Shown: positions 1 through 6,526 of the stretch, piece by piece
How the letters are laid out: each line of letters starts with the position of its first letter
Position numbering within the stretch: the first letter of the stretch is position 1
DNA from: Anaerolineales bacterium
Lineage (GTDB): Bacteria > Chloroflexota > Anaerolineae > Promineifilales > Promineifilaceae
Direction of reading: 5' to 3'
DNA length: 8,544 nucleotides
Assembly (NCBI GenBank): GCA_020432595.1
Contig: JAGQGA010000204.1
Span: forward strand, 1 to 8,544
Made by a program: the position numbers and the translations under genes
Notes under the pieces: generated by a model
What the model was told of the DNA's origin: nothing
The model's database searches: none
The model's input: the letters and a program-made list of their open reading frames with translations, nothing else

Positions 1-816
1 AGCGCAAATGTCCAGAATCTTTGCCAAGCGCCGCTCATGCGACGCTTTGATTTCGGCAATACGGCCGTAAATGTCATCCATTGGCGCTTCATGCCCACCC
101 AGCCCCAGCCGAATCCCTTTAACCTGCTCCATCTTGGTCAGGGAATCGAGATAATGCCCTAGCCCCATGTTGTTGGTAATGCTTTCGGGTGCCTGGTGGG
201 GGGTGGTGCGTGAGAGAATGTGGTCGGCGGTTAGCAGCACGTCGTCTACGCGCAGGCAAACTTGCCCCGGACAGTGGCCGGGTACGTGGTATACGCCGAT
301 GTTGCCCACCGTTGGTTTGCCTTCTTCCAGCAAAAATTGCACCGGCAGCGAATGGTAGTAATTTTTGGAAAAGAGATAGACATTCATCAGCCCCCGCCGA
401 TGATCAACAGAAACACCGGCGTTTTCGAGAAAAGCTTCGAGACGGCTGGAGGCAAAAACCATGCGCTCTTCGTGGTTAGACAGCACCCGCCGATCCAGCA
501 CATGAATGCCGACAGGGGCGTTGGTGTGCTGGCGGACAAAGGGCAGCCCACCAAAGTGGTCAATGTGGCCGTGAGTGATGAGGATGTCGGTGATGTCGGC
601 AAGGGTAATAGGGAGATTGTAGGTTTGGGAAACGGCCGTTATTCCCGCCACCAACCCCTCATTCGACAACGGCATTCCCGACCCCGTATCCACCAAAATC
701 AGCCGGTCGCCGTCATCAATCAGGTAAATATTGCTCACCAAGCTGGGAAACGCCTGCACCTGAAAGCTATAGATGTGGCGGCCGGCGTTGGTGGTGAATT
801 TCTGTAGTTGGTTCAT
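1..816 (-). CDS. MBL-fold metallo-hydrolase (glyoxalase II-like), 3' end cut by window edge
   Basis: The frame is open from the ATG at 816 to base 1 (272 codons, no stop), so the C-terminus lies outside the window. The metallo-beta-lactamase fold is clear. The HxHxDH motif is T-H-G-H-I-D-H at residues 81-87, the third ligand is His181 in PGHCPG, the bridging acid is Asp198 in LTADH, and the last ligand is His242 in LGGHE. These residues normally hold two metal ions, usually zinc, in a hydrolase. There is no signal peptide, so it is probably cytoplasmic. The substrate cannot be told; glyoxalase II-like thioesterase or a general MBL hydrolase are both possible. It lies 70 bp downstream of kynU on the same strand, separated by a repeat hairpin. 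No convincing Shine-Dalgarno precedes the ATG, so the start rests on the frame and on the conserved N-terminal strand. Family is certain, exact function is not. Confidence 0.9.
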   Translation of the reverse strand, partial: MNQLQKFTTNAGRHIYSFQVQAFPSLVSNIYLIDDGDRLILVDTGSGMPLSNEGLVAGITAVSQTYNLPITLADITDILITHGHIDHFGGLPFVRQHTNAPVGIHVLDRRVLSNHEERMVFASSRLEAFLENAGVSVDHRRGLMNVYLFSKNYYHSLPVQFLLEEGKPTVGNIGVYHVPGHCPGQVCLRVDDVLLTADHILSRTTPHQAPESITNNMGLGHYLDSLTKMEQVKGIRLGLGGHEAPMDDIYGRIAEIKASHERRLAKILDICA

Positions 817-825
817 AGGGTTATT

Positions 826-888
826 GGAGATTGGAGATTGGAGATTGGTGAAGGTTCATAATCTCCAATCTTCAATCAACCAATCTCT
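826..888. repeat. Inverted repeat with tandem GGAGATT arms, kynU/MBL junction
   Basis: Three perfect tandem copies of GGAGATT (826-846) face AATCTCC-type units at 860-888. The inner 11 bp (836-846 and 860-870) are perfectly complementary around a 13-base loop. The kynU stop codon (887-889) lies at the outer edge of the right arm. No T-run follows on either strand, so a classical intrinsic terminator is not shown. The same unit builds the hairpin at 4988-5041. Confidence 0.75.
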
Positions 889-2155
889 AGGTTACACCCG
901 TTGCCGCTTCCCGGTATTTCTCATGCAGCCCTTGTTCAACAACGGCGCGGAGGCGAGAAACGGCCGTAAAAATATCGGCAAACGACGTATACAGCGGCGC
1001 AATCCCCAGCCGAATGTTATCAGGCTGGCGAAAATCGGGCAGCACCTTTTTTTCATTAATCAACGCCAGGTTAATCGGCCATGCATCCACATGCCCCAAC
1101 GCCACGTGCGACCCACGTATGGCCGCATCCAGCGGCGACTTCAGCACAAACCCCAGCGGCTTTAGCTCCGTCTCCCACATCTTGATGAGGTACTCTGTTT
1201 GCTGCACCGACTTGGCTCGCAGCCGCTCCATCCCTGCCTCCAGAAGCAGTTCCGCCCCCACCAGCACCGGAGCCATTGAAAGCACCGTGGGCGTGCCAGT
1301 CAAAAAGCGGCTCACCCCCTCCGCCGCCTGATAATCCAGCCCAAAGTCAAACATATCCTTCTGCCCAATCCAGCCCGAAACCGGGTTGCCAAGCTGCGCT
1401 TGCAAATCTTGGCGGACATACAAAAAGGCGGGCGCGCCGGGGCCGCTGTTGAGGTATTTATAGGTGCAGCCAACGGCCAAATCGGCGTTGGCCTTGTTGA
1501 GTTCAACAACCACCGAACCCGCTGAGTGGCTCAAATCCCACAGCATCAACGCCCCGGCATCGTGCGCCAGCTTGGTAACGGCGGCCATGTCGTAGACGTA
1601 GGCACTTTTGAAGACGGTGTGGGTCAGCGTCACCAGGGCGGTGTCGTCGTCAATGGCGGCGGCTAATGCGTCCACTGGCCCGTGAATGTCGTCGGGGGAG
1701 GGAATGACCTGGATGGTTAACGGCCGTTTCACCACCTCACAAATCCCCTGCAAAATATACAAATCCGACGGGAAATTGAGGTTATCGGTCACAATCTTGT
1801 GCCGCCCCGGCCGCGCCTGCACCGCCGCCAACGCCAGCTTAAACAAATTCACCGAAGTCGAATCTGCCACCACCACTTCGGCCGGCTGCGCCCCAATCAC
1901 CCCCGCCACTTTCGCCCCCGCCGTGCGCGGCAAATCAAACCACCCCTCCCGCCACATCCGAATCAACCGCTCCCCCCAATATTTATCCAGCAGTTCATTC
2001 AGCAGCGGCTTCGTCGCCTTCGGCATTCGCCCCAGCGAGTTACCATCCAAATAAATCAGCTCCGGATCCTCAAAAACAAACCGCTCCCGAAAAGAAGCCA
2101 GCTCATCCTGAGCATCCAAATGCTGTGCATACGCCAGTTCAGTTGAAAACTCCAT
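887..2155 (-). CDS. kynU: Kynureninase (PLP-dependent L-kynurenine hydrolase)
   Basis: The 422-residue product matches the usual bacterial kynureninase length of about 400-430. The enzyme cleaves L-kynurenine (and 3-hydroxykynurenine) to anthranilate (or 3-hydroxyanthranilate) and alanine in tryptophan catabolism, in the cytoplasm. Family hallmarks are the N-terminal YLDGNSLG (35-42), the PLP-stacking NFPSD (127-131), WDLSHSAG (206-213) with the cofactor-contacting Asp207 and His210, the Schiff-base lysine Lys233 in TYKYLN, and the RGSHV block (347-351) near the C-terminus. The ATG is preceded by AAGGA (plus-strand 2164-2168) at 8-base spacing; this Shine-Dalgarno overlaps the stop codon of the toxin-like gene, 11 bp upstream. 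It is therefore probably translated from the toxin-antitoxin transcript. No other kynurenine-pathway gene is in the window. All key residues are present and nothing looks truncated. Confidence 0.96.
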   Translation of the reverse strand: MEFSTELAYAQHLDAQDELASFRERFVFEDPELIYLDGNSLGRMPKATKPLLNELLDKYWGERLIRMWREGWFDLPRTAGAKVAGVIGAQPAEVVVADSTSVNLFKLALAAVQARPGRHKIVTDNLNFPSDLYILQGICEVVKRPLTIQVIPSPDDIHGPVDALAAAIDDDTALVTLTHTVFKSAYVYDMAAVTKLAHDAGALMLWDLSHSAGSVVVELNKANADLAVGCTYKYLNSGPGAPAFLYVRQDLQAQLGNPVSGWIGQKDMFDFGLDYQAAEGVSRFLTGTPTVLSMAPVLVGAELLLEAGMERLRAKSVQQTEYLIKMWETELKPLGFVLKSPLDAAIRGSHVALGHVDAWPINLALINEKKVLPDFRQPDNIRLGIAPLYTSFADIFTAVSRLRAVVEQGLHEKYREAATGVT

Positions 2156-2166
2156 CCTCTTTATCC

Positions 2167-2643
2167 TTACTTGATCAATTGCTCTAATGCCTCAACAGGA
2201 GAACGATACCCATAAGCTATCATTTGTCCTAAGAACCTATTCGCTTCCTCAAGTGACAAAACACCGGTTTTTATCAATCTAACCAAAACACCCAATGTAC
2301 CACTCATTGAAACGCCTATCTGTCCGGCTAACCGTCTCGCATTTCTATCATCAGATAAGACAATCCCCTGCCGACCCAACGCTACAGCTAAGCAAGACGC
2401 TTCGCCCGCATCAACTTGCTGCTGCAAGTAGGTCATTTGGGTAGTTTCGTCATGGGTTAAAGGAAGTACAGCTATCCAGTCGAAACTGATTGATGGCACA
2501 CGCCCCCGTCTAACACCATTTTCATATTCTTGAACAACATATGGTGTTGTTGCAAGATGTTTGCCAAAAACCTGGATAAGCAAAGACAACTGCTTAACCA
2601 GTGCAAAGTTTGAAAGAACCGTGTTATCCAGCAGCGCAATCAT
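2167..2643 (-). CDS. DUF3368-type PIN-domain protein, probable type II toxin
   Basis: The 158-residue product fits the DUF3368 branch of the PIN domain, small Mg-dependent RNases that commonly act as toxins paired with UPF0175 antitoxins. Acidic PIN positions are visible: Asp6 in LLDNTVLSN, Glu39 in VQEYENG, Glu81 in DAGEASCLA, and Asp98/Asp99 in VLSDDRNAR. The SGTLGVLVRL block (114-123) is typical of DUF3368. One departure is that the first motif reads DNT rather than the more common DT/DS form. The ATG follows the antitoxin stop by 11 bp with only a weak purine-rich leader, consistent with coupled translation. GC is visibly lower than in kynU. RNase activity and toxicity are inferred from family and context; an orphan or inactive copy cannot be excluded. 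Confidence 0.85.
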   Translation of the reverse strand: MIALLDNTVLSNFALVKQLSLLIQVFGKHLATTPYVVQEYENGVRRGRVPSISFDWIAVLPLTHDETTQMTYLQQQVDAGEASCLAVALGRQGIVLSDDRNARRLAGQIGVSMSGTLGVLVRLIKTGVLSLEEANRFLGQMIAYGYRSPVEALEQLIK

Positions 2644-2654
2644 CCTGACTCTGC

Positions 2655-2969
2655 CTATTCAAGCTTGTCAAACCAATTGTTCAGGGCCTGCACTTCTGCC
2701 TGAGCCTCGGCCAAAGTTGCCGGTCCAATTCGTAGCGGAATACCCAATTCGATAAACCGAGTCTTTAAGTCCAACTCGTGCATATTCAAATGTTCCGCCG
2801 CCTTGCCCAGGCTTATTTTGCCATCCTGATAGGCTCCTATTACCAATGACCAGCGCAATTCTGGCTCATTGCCCAGCAAACGAGCCATGGCATTTTCAAC
2901 CAGTTCCGGCCGCATTTGGCGAAGTTTCTGCAGTTGATCGAATGCCCAGGGCATTGTATTTTGCATCAT
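2655..2969 (-). CDS. UPF0175 family protein, probable antitoxin
   Basis: This is a 104-residue product. The C-terminal part carries the UPF0175 signature: a helix-turn-helix-like ISLGKAAEHLNM followed by a segment ending in ELGIPLRIG, matching the usual 'ISLGKAAELAG...ERGIPL' pattern. Such proteins are the usual partner of DUF3368 PIN toxins: they bind the toxin and often autoregulate by binding DNA. The start at 2969 is chosen because AAGAGGA (plus-strand 2978-2984) sits 8 bases upstream. The frame extends 18 codons further to a TTG at 3023, but that start has no comparable leader. A second ATG follows immediately (2966). The N-terminal 45 residues are less recognisable and may be a dimerisation segment. 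A strong promoter lies about 75 bases upstream of the start. Confidence 0.82.
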   Translation of the reverse strand: MMQNTMPWAFDQLQKLRQMRPELVENAMARLLGNEPELRWSLVIGAYQDGKISLGKAAEHLNMHELDLKTRFIELGIPLRIGPATLAEAQAEVQALNNWFDKLE

Positions 2970-2977
2970 TTGTCCAA

Positions 2978-2984
2978 TCCTCTT
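2978..2984 (-). promoter_or_regulatory. Ribosome binding site fixing the antitoxin start
   Basis: The minus strand reads AAGAGGA followed by 8 bases and then ATG-ATG. It supports initiation at 2969 or 2966 over the upstream TTG at 3023. Confidence 0.65.
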
Positions 2985-3050
2985 GTCTGTTTGTGTGCAT
3001 GTTTTTGCAACAGACCGTATCAAAAGGGCGCAAATATCGTGTGAAAGGGG

Positions 3051-3079
3051 AGTGTATTCCCGCTTAGAGGGGGTGTCAA
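3051..3079 (-). promoter_or_regulatory. Sigma-70-like promoter of the toxin-antitoxin-kynU unit
   Basis: On the minus strand a perfect TTGACA (plus coordinates 3074-3079) is followed after exactly 17 bases by TACACT (3051-3056), which matches four of six bases of TATAAT. Transcription would start near 3044, giving a leader of about 75 bases before the antitoxin ATG. A short dyad, GGGA and TCCC (3048-3061), covers the -10 element and could be an operator for autoregulation. The dyad is too short to be more than a suggestion. Confidence 0.6.
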
Positions 3080-3134
3080 GCGGCTGGCAAAATGTTACGA
3101 TGCACGATGAGCAAACAGCAGTGACCCAATTTGT

Positions 3135-3169
3135 ACCGATTACCGCTCACTGTTTACTGATTACTGGTA
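3135..3169. repeat. Degenerate tandem 7-mer (ACTGATT type) upstream of the GHL10 gene
   Basis: Five consecutive heptamers read ACCGATT, ACCGCTC, ACTGTTT, ACTGATT and ACTGGTA. The unit is the one that builds the hairpin at 7733-7784. A partly complementary segment with AAACAG and CAGTGA lies just to the left (about 3112-3125), giving an imperfect inverted repeat. It ends two bases before the Shine-Dalgarno of the next gene. Confidence 0.55.
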
Positions 3170-3185
3170 TGAAGGAGTATTGACC

Positions 3186-4982
3186 ATGCCAAAACGGCCG
3201 TTTTTCATCACCCTCACCCTCATCATCACCATCCTTTCCATTAGCTTCACCCTCTATGCCGACAGCCAAGCCGGGCAACGCGCCTACTTGCCCATCATCA
3301 AGCGTAGCCAGCCCACTCCCACGCCAGGGCCGGTTAACGGCACACCACTTGTCAAGATCAACTTCCAGCCCGCCAATGCCCCCCTGCCCGTTGGCTACCA
3401 GCTTGACAGCGGCGCACCGTTTGCCAACCGGGGCAACGGCTTCAGCTATGGCTGGAACAGTGACAGCAGCAGTGTCACCCGTGACCGCGACTCGGCCAAC
3501 GCCCCTGACCAGCGATATGACACCCTCATTCAACTGCAAAAGCCGGTCAACCCCGATGCCATTTGGGAAATGAGCGTGCCCAATGGGGTGTATGAGCTGC
3601 TGTTGGTGGCAGGCGATCCTGATTTTAGCGACAGCGTGTACCATTTTTTGGTCGAAGGGGCGACCGTCTTGCAGGCCACGCCGAGCGAGGGGAATTGGTT
3701 TAAAACGGCCGTTTTTCAAACCCACGTCACCGACGGCAAGCTCACCATCCGCAGCGGCCAAGCCGCCCAAAACAACAAGCTCGCCTTTATCGAGATCAAC
3801 ACCGTCTCGCTCGACCCCGCCATGCCAACCCCCACCCCTCAGCCCGGCACCATGACCGAATTTCGCGGCCTGTGGGTTTCCCGCTTCGACTGGACCAGTT
3901 CCAGCAGTGGTAGCCCCAGCAAAATTGACCAAATTGTGGCCGATGCCGCCTACGCTGGCTTCAACGCCATCTTCTTCCAGGTGCGCGGCGAGGCCGATGC
4001 CTTTTACACTCCCGGTCTGGAGCCGTGGTCGCGCCGCCTGACGGGGACGCTGGGGCAAAACCCCGGCTGGGATCCGCTGGCGCGGCTGATTGAGCAGGCT
4101 CACGCCCACAACATTCAGGTTCACGCCTACCTCAACGTTTACCCGGTGTGGACAGGGTGCGACACGCCCCCCAGCAACACCACGCCGCAGCACCTTTACT
4201 ACAAGCTGCGCGACGCCCACGGCACGACCAATGGCAAAAACAACGGGCTACAGTGGGACAGCAGTGGCAACGTCGTCTGCAGCAGCTACCAACGCGCCAC
4301 GCCCGCCTCTATTTACCACGATGACCACATTCTGGCCGTCGCCCGTGACCTGGTGACACGCTATGACGTGGACGGCATCCACCTTGACCACATTCGCTAC
4401 AACAGCAGCAACGCCTCCTGCGACCCGGTTAGTTTGGCGGCCTTTGGTGGCTCCTGCTTCAGTGCCGGTTATGCCGACTGGCAGCGGCGACAGGTGAACG
4501 GCACGGTCAACAAATTTTATGAGCAGATTGTGCCGCTCAAGCAAGGGCTGTGGCTTTCCGCCGCCGTCTGGCCGATCTACATTGATTACTGGGGCTGGGG
4601 TGGGCAGGAAGGGTATTACGACTATTACCAAGACTCAAAGGCGTGGCTGCAAGGCGGCTACATTGATTCCATTTCGCCGATGATTTACCCTAGCAGCTTT
4701 GATTGCAACAACGAGGGATTTTGGACGCAATCGCGCTGGCGCACGCTGGTGGAGAATTTTCAGGGGGGCAGAAACGGCCGTTTTGTCATCCCCGGCATTG
4801 GCGCAGGCTACTGCACTTTTGCCGAAATTGAAGCCCGCATCAACGCCGCCCGCAGCCTGGGCACGGCCGGCCACGCCATTTTCTCTTACAGCGGCCTTGC
4901 CAGCCACGGCTATTTTGATGATTTACGCAATGGGCCATACAAGCAAACGGCCGTTCCCCCCACCATCACCTGGCATCCTTGA
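3186..4982 (+). CDS. Secreted GHL10-family glycoside hydrolase-like protein with malectin-like N-terminal domain
   Basis: The product has 598 residues. ATG 3186 is chosen because GAAGGAG (3171-3177) is 8 bases away; a TTG at 3180 is too close. Residues 1-25 form a signal peptide (KR, then a long hydrophobic stretch ending LYA). Next come the YLPII motif (34-38) and a Pro-Thr linker. Residues about 55-208 look like a malectin/carbohydrate-binding beta-sandwich. A second PTPTP linker leads to the catalytic-type domain (224-590), which resembles glycosyl hydrolase-like 10 (DUF187, YngK-type): EFRGLWVSRFDW, NAIFFQVRGEADAFY, IQVHAYLNVYP, DGIHLDHIRY and ISPMIYPSSF. It probably acts outside the cell on polysaccharide or cell-wall glycan; the substrate is unknown. 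Six cysteines in this domain (325, 365, 412, 424, 507, 543) could make disulfides. A repeat hairpin begins 5 bases after the stop. Confidence 0.88.
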   Translation: MPKRPFFITLTLIITILSISFTLYADSQAGQRAYLPIIKRSQPTPTPGPVNGTPLVKINFQPANAPLPVGYQLDSGAPFANRGNGFSYGWNSDSSSVTRDRDSANAPDQRYDTLIQLQKPVNPDAIWEMSVPNGVYELLLVAGDPDFSDSVYHFLVEGATVLQATPSEGNWFKTAVFQTHVTDGKLTIRSGQAAQNNKLAFIEINTVSLDPAMPTPTPQPGTMTEFRGLWVSRFDWTSSSSGSPSKIDQIVADAAYAGFNAIFFQVRGEADAFYTPGLEPWSRRLTGTLGQNPGWDPLARLIEQAHAHNIQVHAYLNVYPVWTGCDTPPSNTTPQHLYYKLRDAHGTTNGKNNGLQWDSSGNVVCSSYQRATPASIYHDDHILAVARDLVTRYDVDGIHLDHIRYNSSNASCDPVSLAAFGGSCFSAGYADWQRRQVNGTVNKFYEQIVPLKQGLWLSAAVWPIYIDYWGWGGQEGYYDYYQDSKAWLQGGYIDSISPMIYPSSFDCNNEGFWTQSRWRTLVENFQGGRNGRFVIPGIGAGYCTFAEIEARINAARSLGTAGHAIFSYSGLASHGYFDDLRNGPYKQTAVPPTITWHP

Positions 4983-4987
4983 GATAG

Positions 4988-5041
4988 GGGATTAGAGATT
5001 GGAGATTGATTGACCGTTTCAATCTCCAATCCCTAATCTCC
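4988..5041. repeat. Inverted repeat with tandem (R)GAGATT arms, GHL10/trmFO junction
   Basis: The left arm 4988-5008 and the right arm 5020-5041 are complementary over about 21 bp with two mismatches, around an 11-base loop. Each arm is built from repeated GATTAGA/GGAGATT-type heptamers. It begins right after the stop of the hydrolase gene (4980-4982) and could help end its transcript. It is not followed by a T-run on the plus strand. Confidence 0.75.
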
Positions 5042-5088
5042 AAAAACGCCAAACCTGAACAGCGGCGAATGTGATAAAATGGGAGCCT

Positions 5089-6471
5089 ATGCAAACAAAC
5101 GAACTGATTGTTATTGGTGGTGGGCTGGCTGGCACAGAGGCGGCGTGGCAGGCGGCTGAATTGGGGGTGCATGTCAAGCTGTTTGAAATGCGGCCGCGTC
5201 AGCAAACCCCGGCGCACGTGTCGGACAGGCTGGCGGAATTGGTGTGCAGCAATTCGCTGGGGTCGGATTTGGTGCATAAGGCACCGGGGCTGCTGAAGGC
5301 GGAACTGCGCGGGCTGGGGTCGCTGATTTTGCGCTGTGCGGCGGAAACGGCCGTTCCTGCTGGCTCCTCTTTGGCTGTAGACCGGGAAGGGTTTGGCGAA
5401 CGAGTAACGGCGGCGATTGAGGAGCATCCCAACATCGAACTGGTGCGCGAGGAAGTAACGGCCGTTCCTGACCAACCGTGCATCATCGCCAGCGGCCCCC
5501 TGACCTCCCCAGCCCTTACCGCCGATATTGCGCGTCTTTCTGGCAAAGACCACCTTTATTTTTACGATGCCCTTTCCCCCATCGTCGCCATAGAGTCCGT
5601 TGACATGAACATCGCCTTCCGCAAATCCCGCTATGACGAGGGGGAGCAGGACGACGGCGACTACATCAACTGCCCGCTCAACCGCGAGGAGTACGACGCT
5701 TTTTGCGCGGCGCTGCTGGCAGCGGAGACGATTACGCTAAAGCAGTTTGAGCAGGAAGACCCCCACTTTTTTGAGGGGTGTATGCCGATTGAGGTGATGG
5801 CGGCGCGGGGGCAGAAGGCGTTGGCCTTTGGCCCCATGCGGCCGGTGGGGTTGATTGATCCACGGACGGGTAAACGGCCGTTTGCTGTCGTCCAACTGCG
5901 GCAAGACAATCTCGCGGGGTCGCTCTACAACATCGTTGGCTTCCAAACCAACCTGCGCTGGGGCGACCAGGCGCGGGTGCTGCGGCTCATTCCCGGGCTA
6001 GAAAAAGCGGAATTTATGCGCTACGGCATGATGCACCGCAACACCTACATCAACGCCCCCACCATGCTCCACCCCACCATGCAATATCGCAACCGCGCCG
6101 ACCTCTTTTTTGCCGGGCAGATTGTGGGCGTGGAGGGGTATGTGGGTAATGCGGGGTCGGGGCTGTTGGCAGGCATTAACGCGGCGCGGCTGCTGCAAGG
6201 GCAGCACCCCGTCATTTTGCCCACCACGACGATGATGGGGGCGTTGGCGCATTATGTGACCCACGCCGAGGCGAAGAGCTTTCAGCCGATGAAGGCCAAT
6301 TTTGGCCTGTTTGCCCCGCCGCAGCAGCAAATTGGCAAGTCGGAGCGGTACCGTTGGTATGCGGAACGGGCCTTAACCGCGCTGCGCCGCTTTGCCCGTG
6401 AGAATGGGGTGCGCTATGACCGAGCGGTGGCAGAAGCGCAGGGGGGCAGGGGGGCGGAGGAGCAGGGGTGA
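5089..6471 (+). CDS. trmFO: Methylenetetrahydrofolate--tRNA-(uracil-5-)-methyltransferase TrmFO
   Basis: TrmFO makes 5-methyluridine at position 54 of the tRNA T-loop using methylenetetrahydrofolate as carbon donor and FAD as cofactor, in the cytoplasm. Evidence: the FAD-binding [10 protein letters not shown] (10-19), the family signature FEMRP-x4-TPAH (32-43), [13 protein letters not shown] with Cys53, and [12 protein letters not shown] with Cys231. These two cysteines align with the functionally important Cys53 and Cys226 of the Bacillus subtilis enzyme. [12 protein letters not shown] and [20 protein letters not shown] complete the match. The start at 5089 puts the dinucleotide-binding strand at the very N-terminus, as in the family; GGGAG is only 3 bases away. 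An in-frame GTG at 5071 is the alternative. At 460 residues it is slightly longer than usual: the last dozen codons ([11 protein letters not shown]) run into a tandem-repeat hairpin. Two copies of the iterated palindrome encode its TAVP motifs. Confidence 0.96.
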   Translation: MQTNELIVIGGGLAGTEAAWQAAELGVHVKLFEMRPRQQTPAHVSDRLAELVCSNSLGSDLVHKAPGLLKAELRGLGSLILRCAAETAVPAGSSLAVDREGFGERVTAAIEEHPNIELVREEVTAVPDQPCIIASGPLTSPALTADIARLSGKDHLYFYDALSPIVAIESVDMNIAFRKSRYDEGEQDDGDYINCPLNREEYDAFCAALLAAETITLKQFEQEDPHFFEGCMPIEVMAARGQKALAFGPMRPVGLIDPRTGKRPFAVVQLRQDNLAGSLYNIVGFQTNLRWGDQARVLRLIPGLEKAEFMRYGMMHRNTYINAPTMLHPTMQYRNRADLFFAGQIVGVEGYVGNAGSGLLAGINAARLLQGQHPVILPTTTMMGALAHYVTHAEAKSFQPMKANFGLFAPPQQQIGKSERYRWYAERALTALRRFARENGVRYDRAVAEAQGGRGAEEQG

Positions 6472-6498
6472 TTCTCCCCTGCTCCCCTGCTCCCCTGC
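6439..6498. repeat. Inverted repeat of 8-bp tandem units overlapping the trmFO stop codon
   Basis: The left side is an 8-bp tandem (CAGGGGGG, CAGGGGGG, CGGAGGAG, then CAGGGG; 6439-6468). The right side is three perfect copies of CTCCCCTG (6474-6497), the complement of CAGGGGAG. The trmFO stop (6469-6471) is in the loop, so the left arm is coding. A T-run (TTTTTT, 6502-6507) follows soon after the right arm, so this one could act as an intrinsic terminator for trmFO. Confidence 0.75.
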
Positions 6499-6510
6499 AT
6501 GTTTTTTATG

Positions 6511-6517
6511 GAAGGAG
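6511..6517 (+). promoter_or_regulatory. Ribosome binding site fixing a TTG start for the histidine kinase
   Basis: GAAGGAG lies 9 bases before TTG 6527. No in-frame ATG exists between the trmFO stop and residue 36 of the kinase, so this leader decides the start. One copy of ACGGCCGT (6520-6527) fills the spacer and supplies the first base of the start codon. Confidence 0.65.
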
Positions 6518-6526
6518 AAACGGCCG

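Noticed and set aside
262..807. Plus-strand open frame of 181 codons
   Set aside because: It is antisense to the MBL-fold gene, which has all its metal-binding motifs in the opposite frame.
826..888. Possible CRISPR array or intrinsic terminator
   Set aside because: The units are 7 bp with no spacers, and no T-run follows the hairpin on the transcribed strand.
3147..4220. Long open frame (357 codons) on the minus strand
   Set aside because: It is antisense to the GHL10 gene, Gly/Val-rich with no recognisable domain, and covers the signal peptide and malectin-like region of a well-supported gene.
5071..5088. GTG start for trmFO six codons upstream
   Set aside because: It has no ribosome binding site, and family members begin just before the dinucleotide-binding strand, which fits ATG 5089.
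6392..6526. Upstream extension of the kinase frame into trmFO
   Set aside because: It would overlap trmFO by 80 bases and translate the repeat hairpin; the Shine-Dalgarno at 6511-6517 supports TTG 6527.
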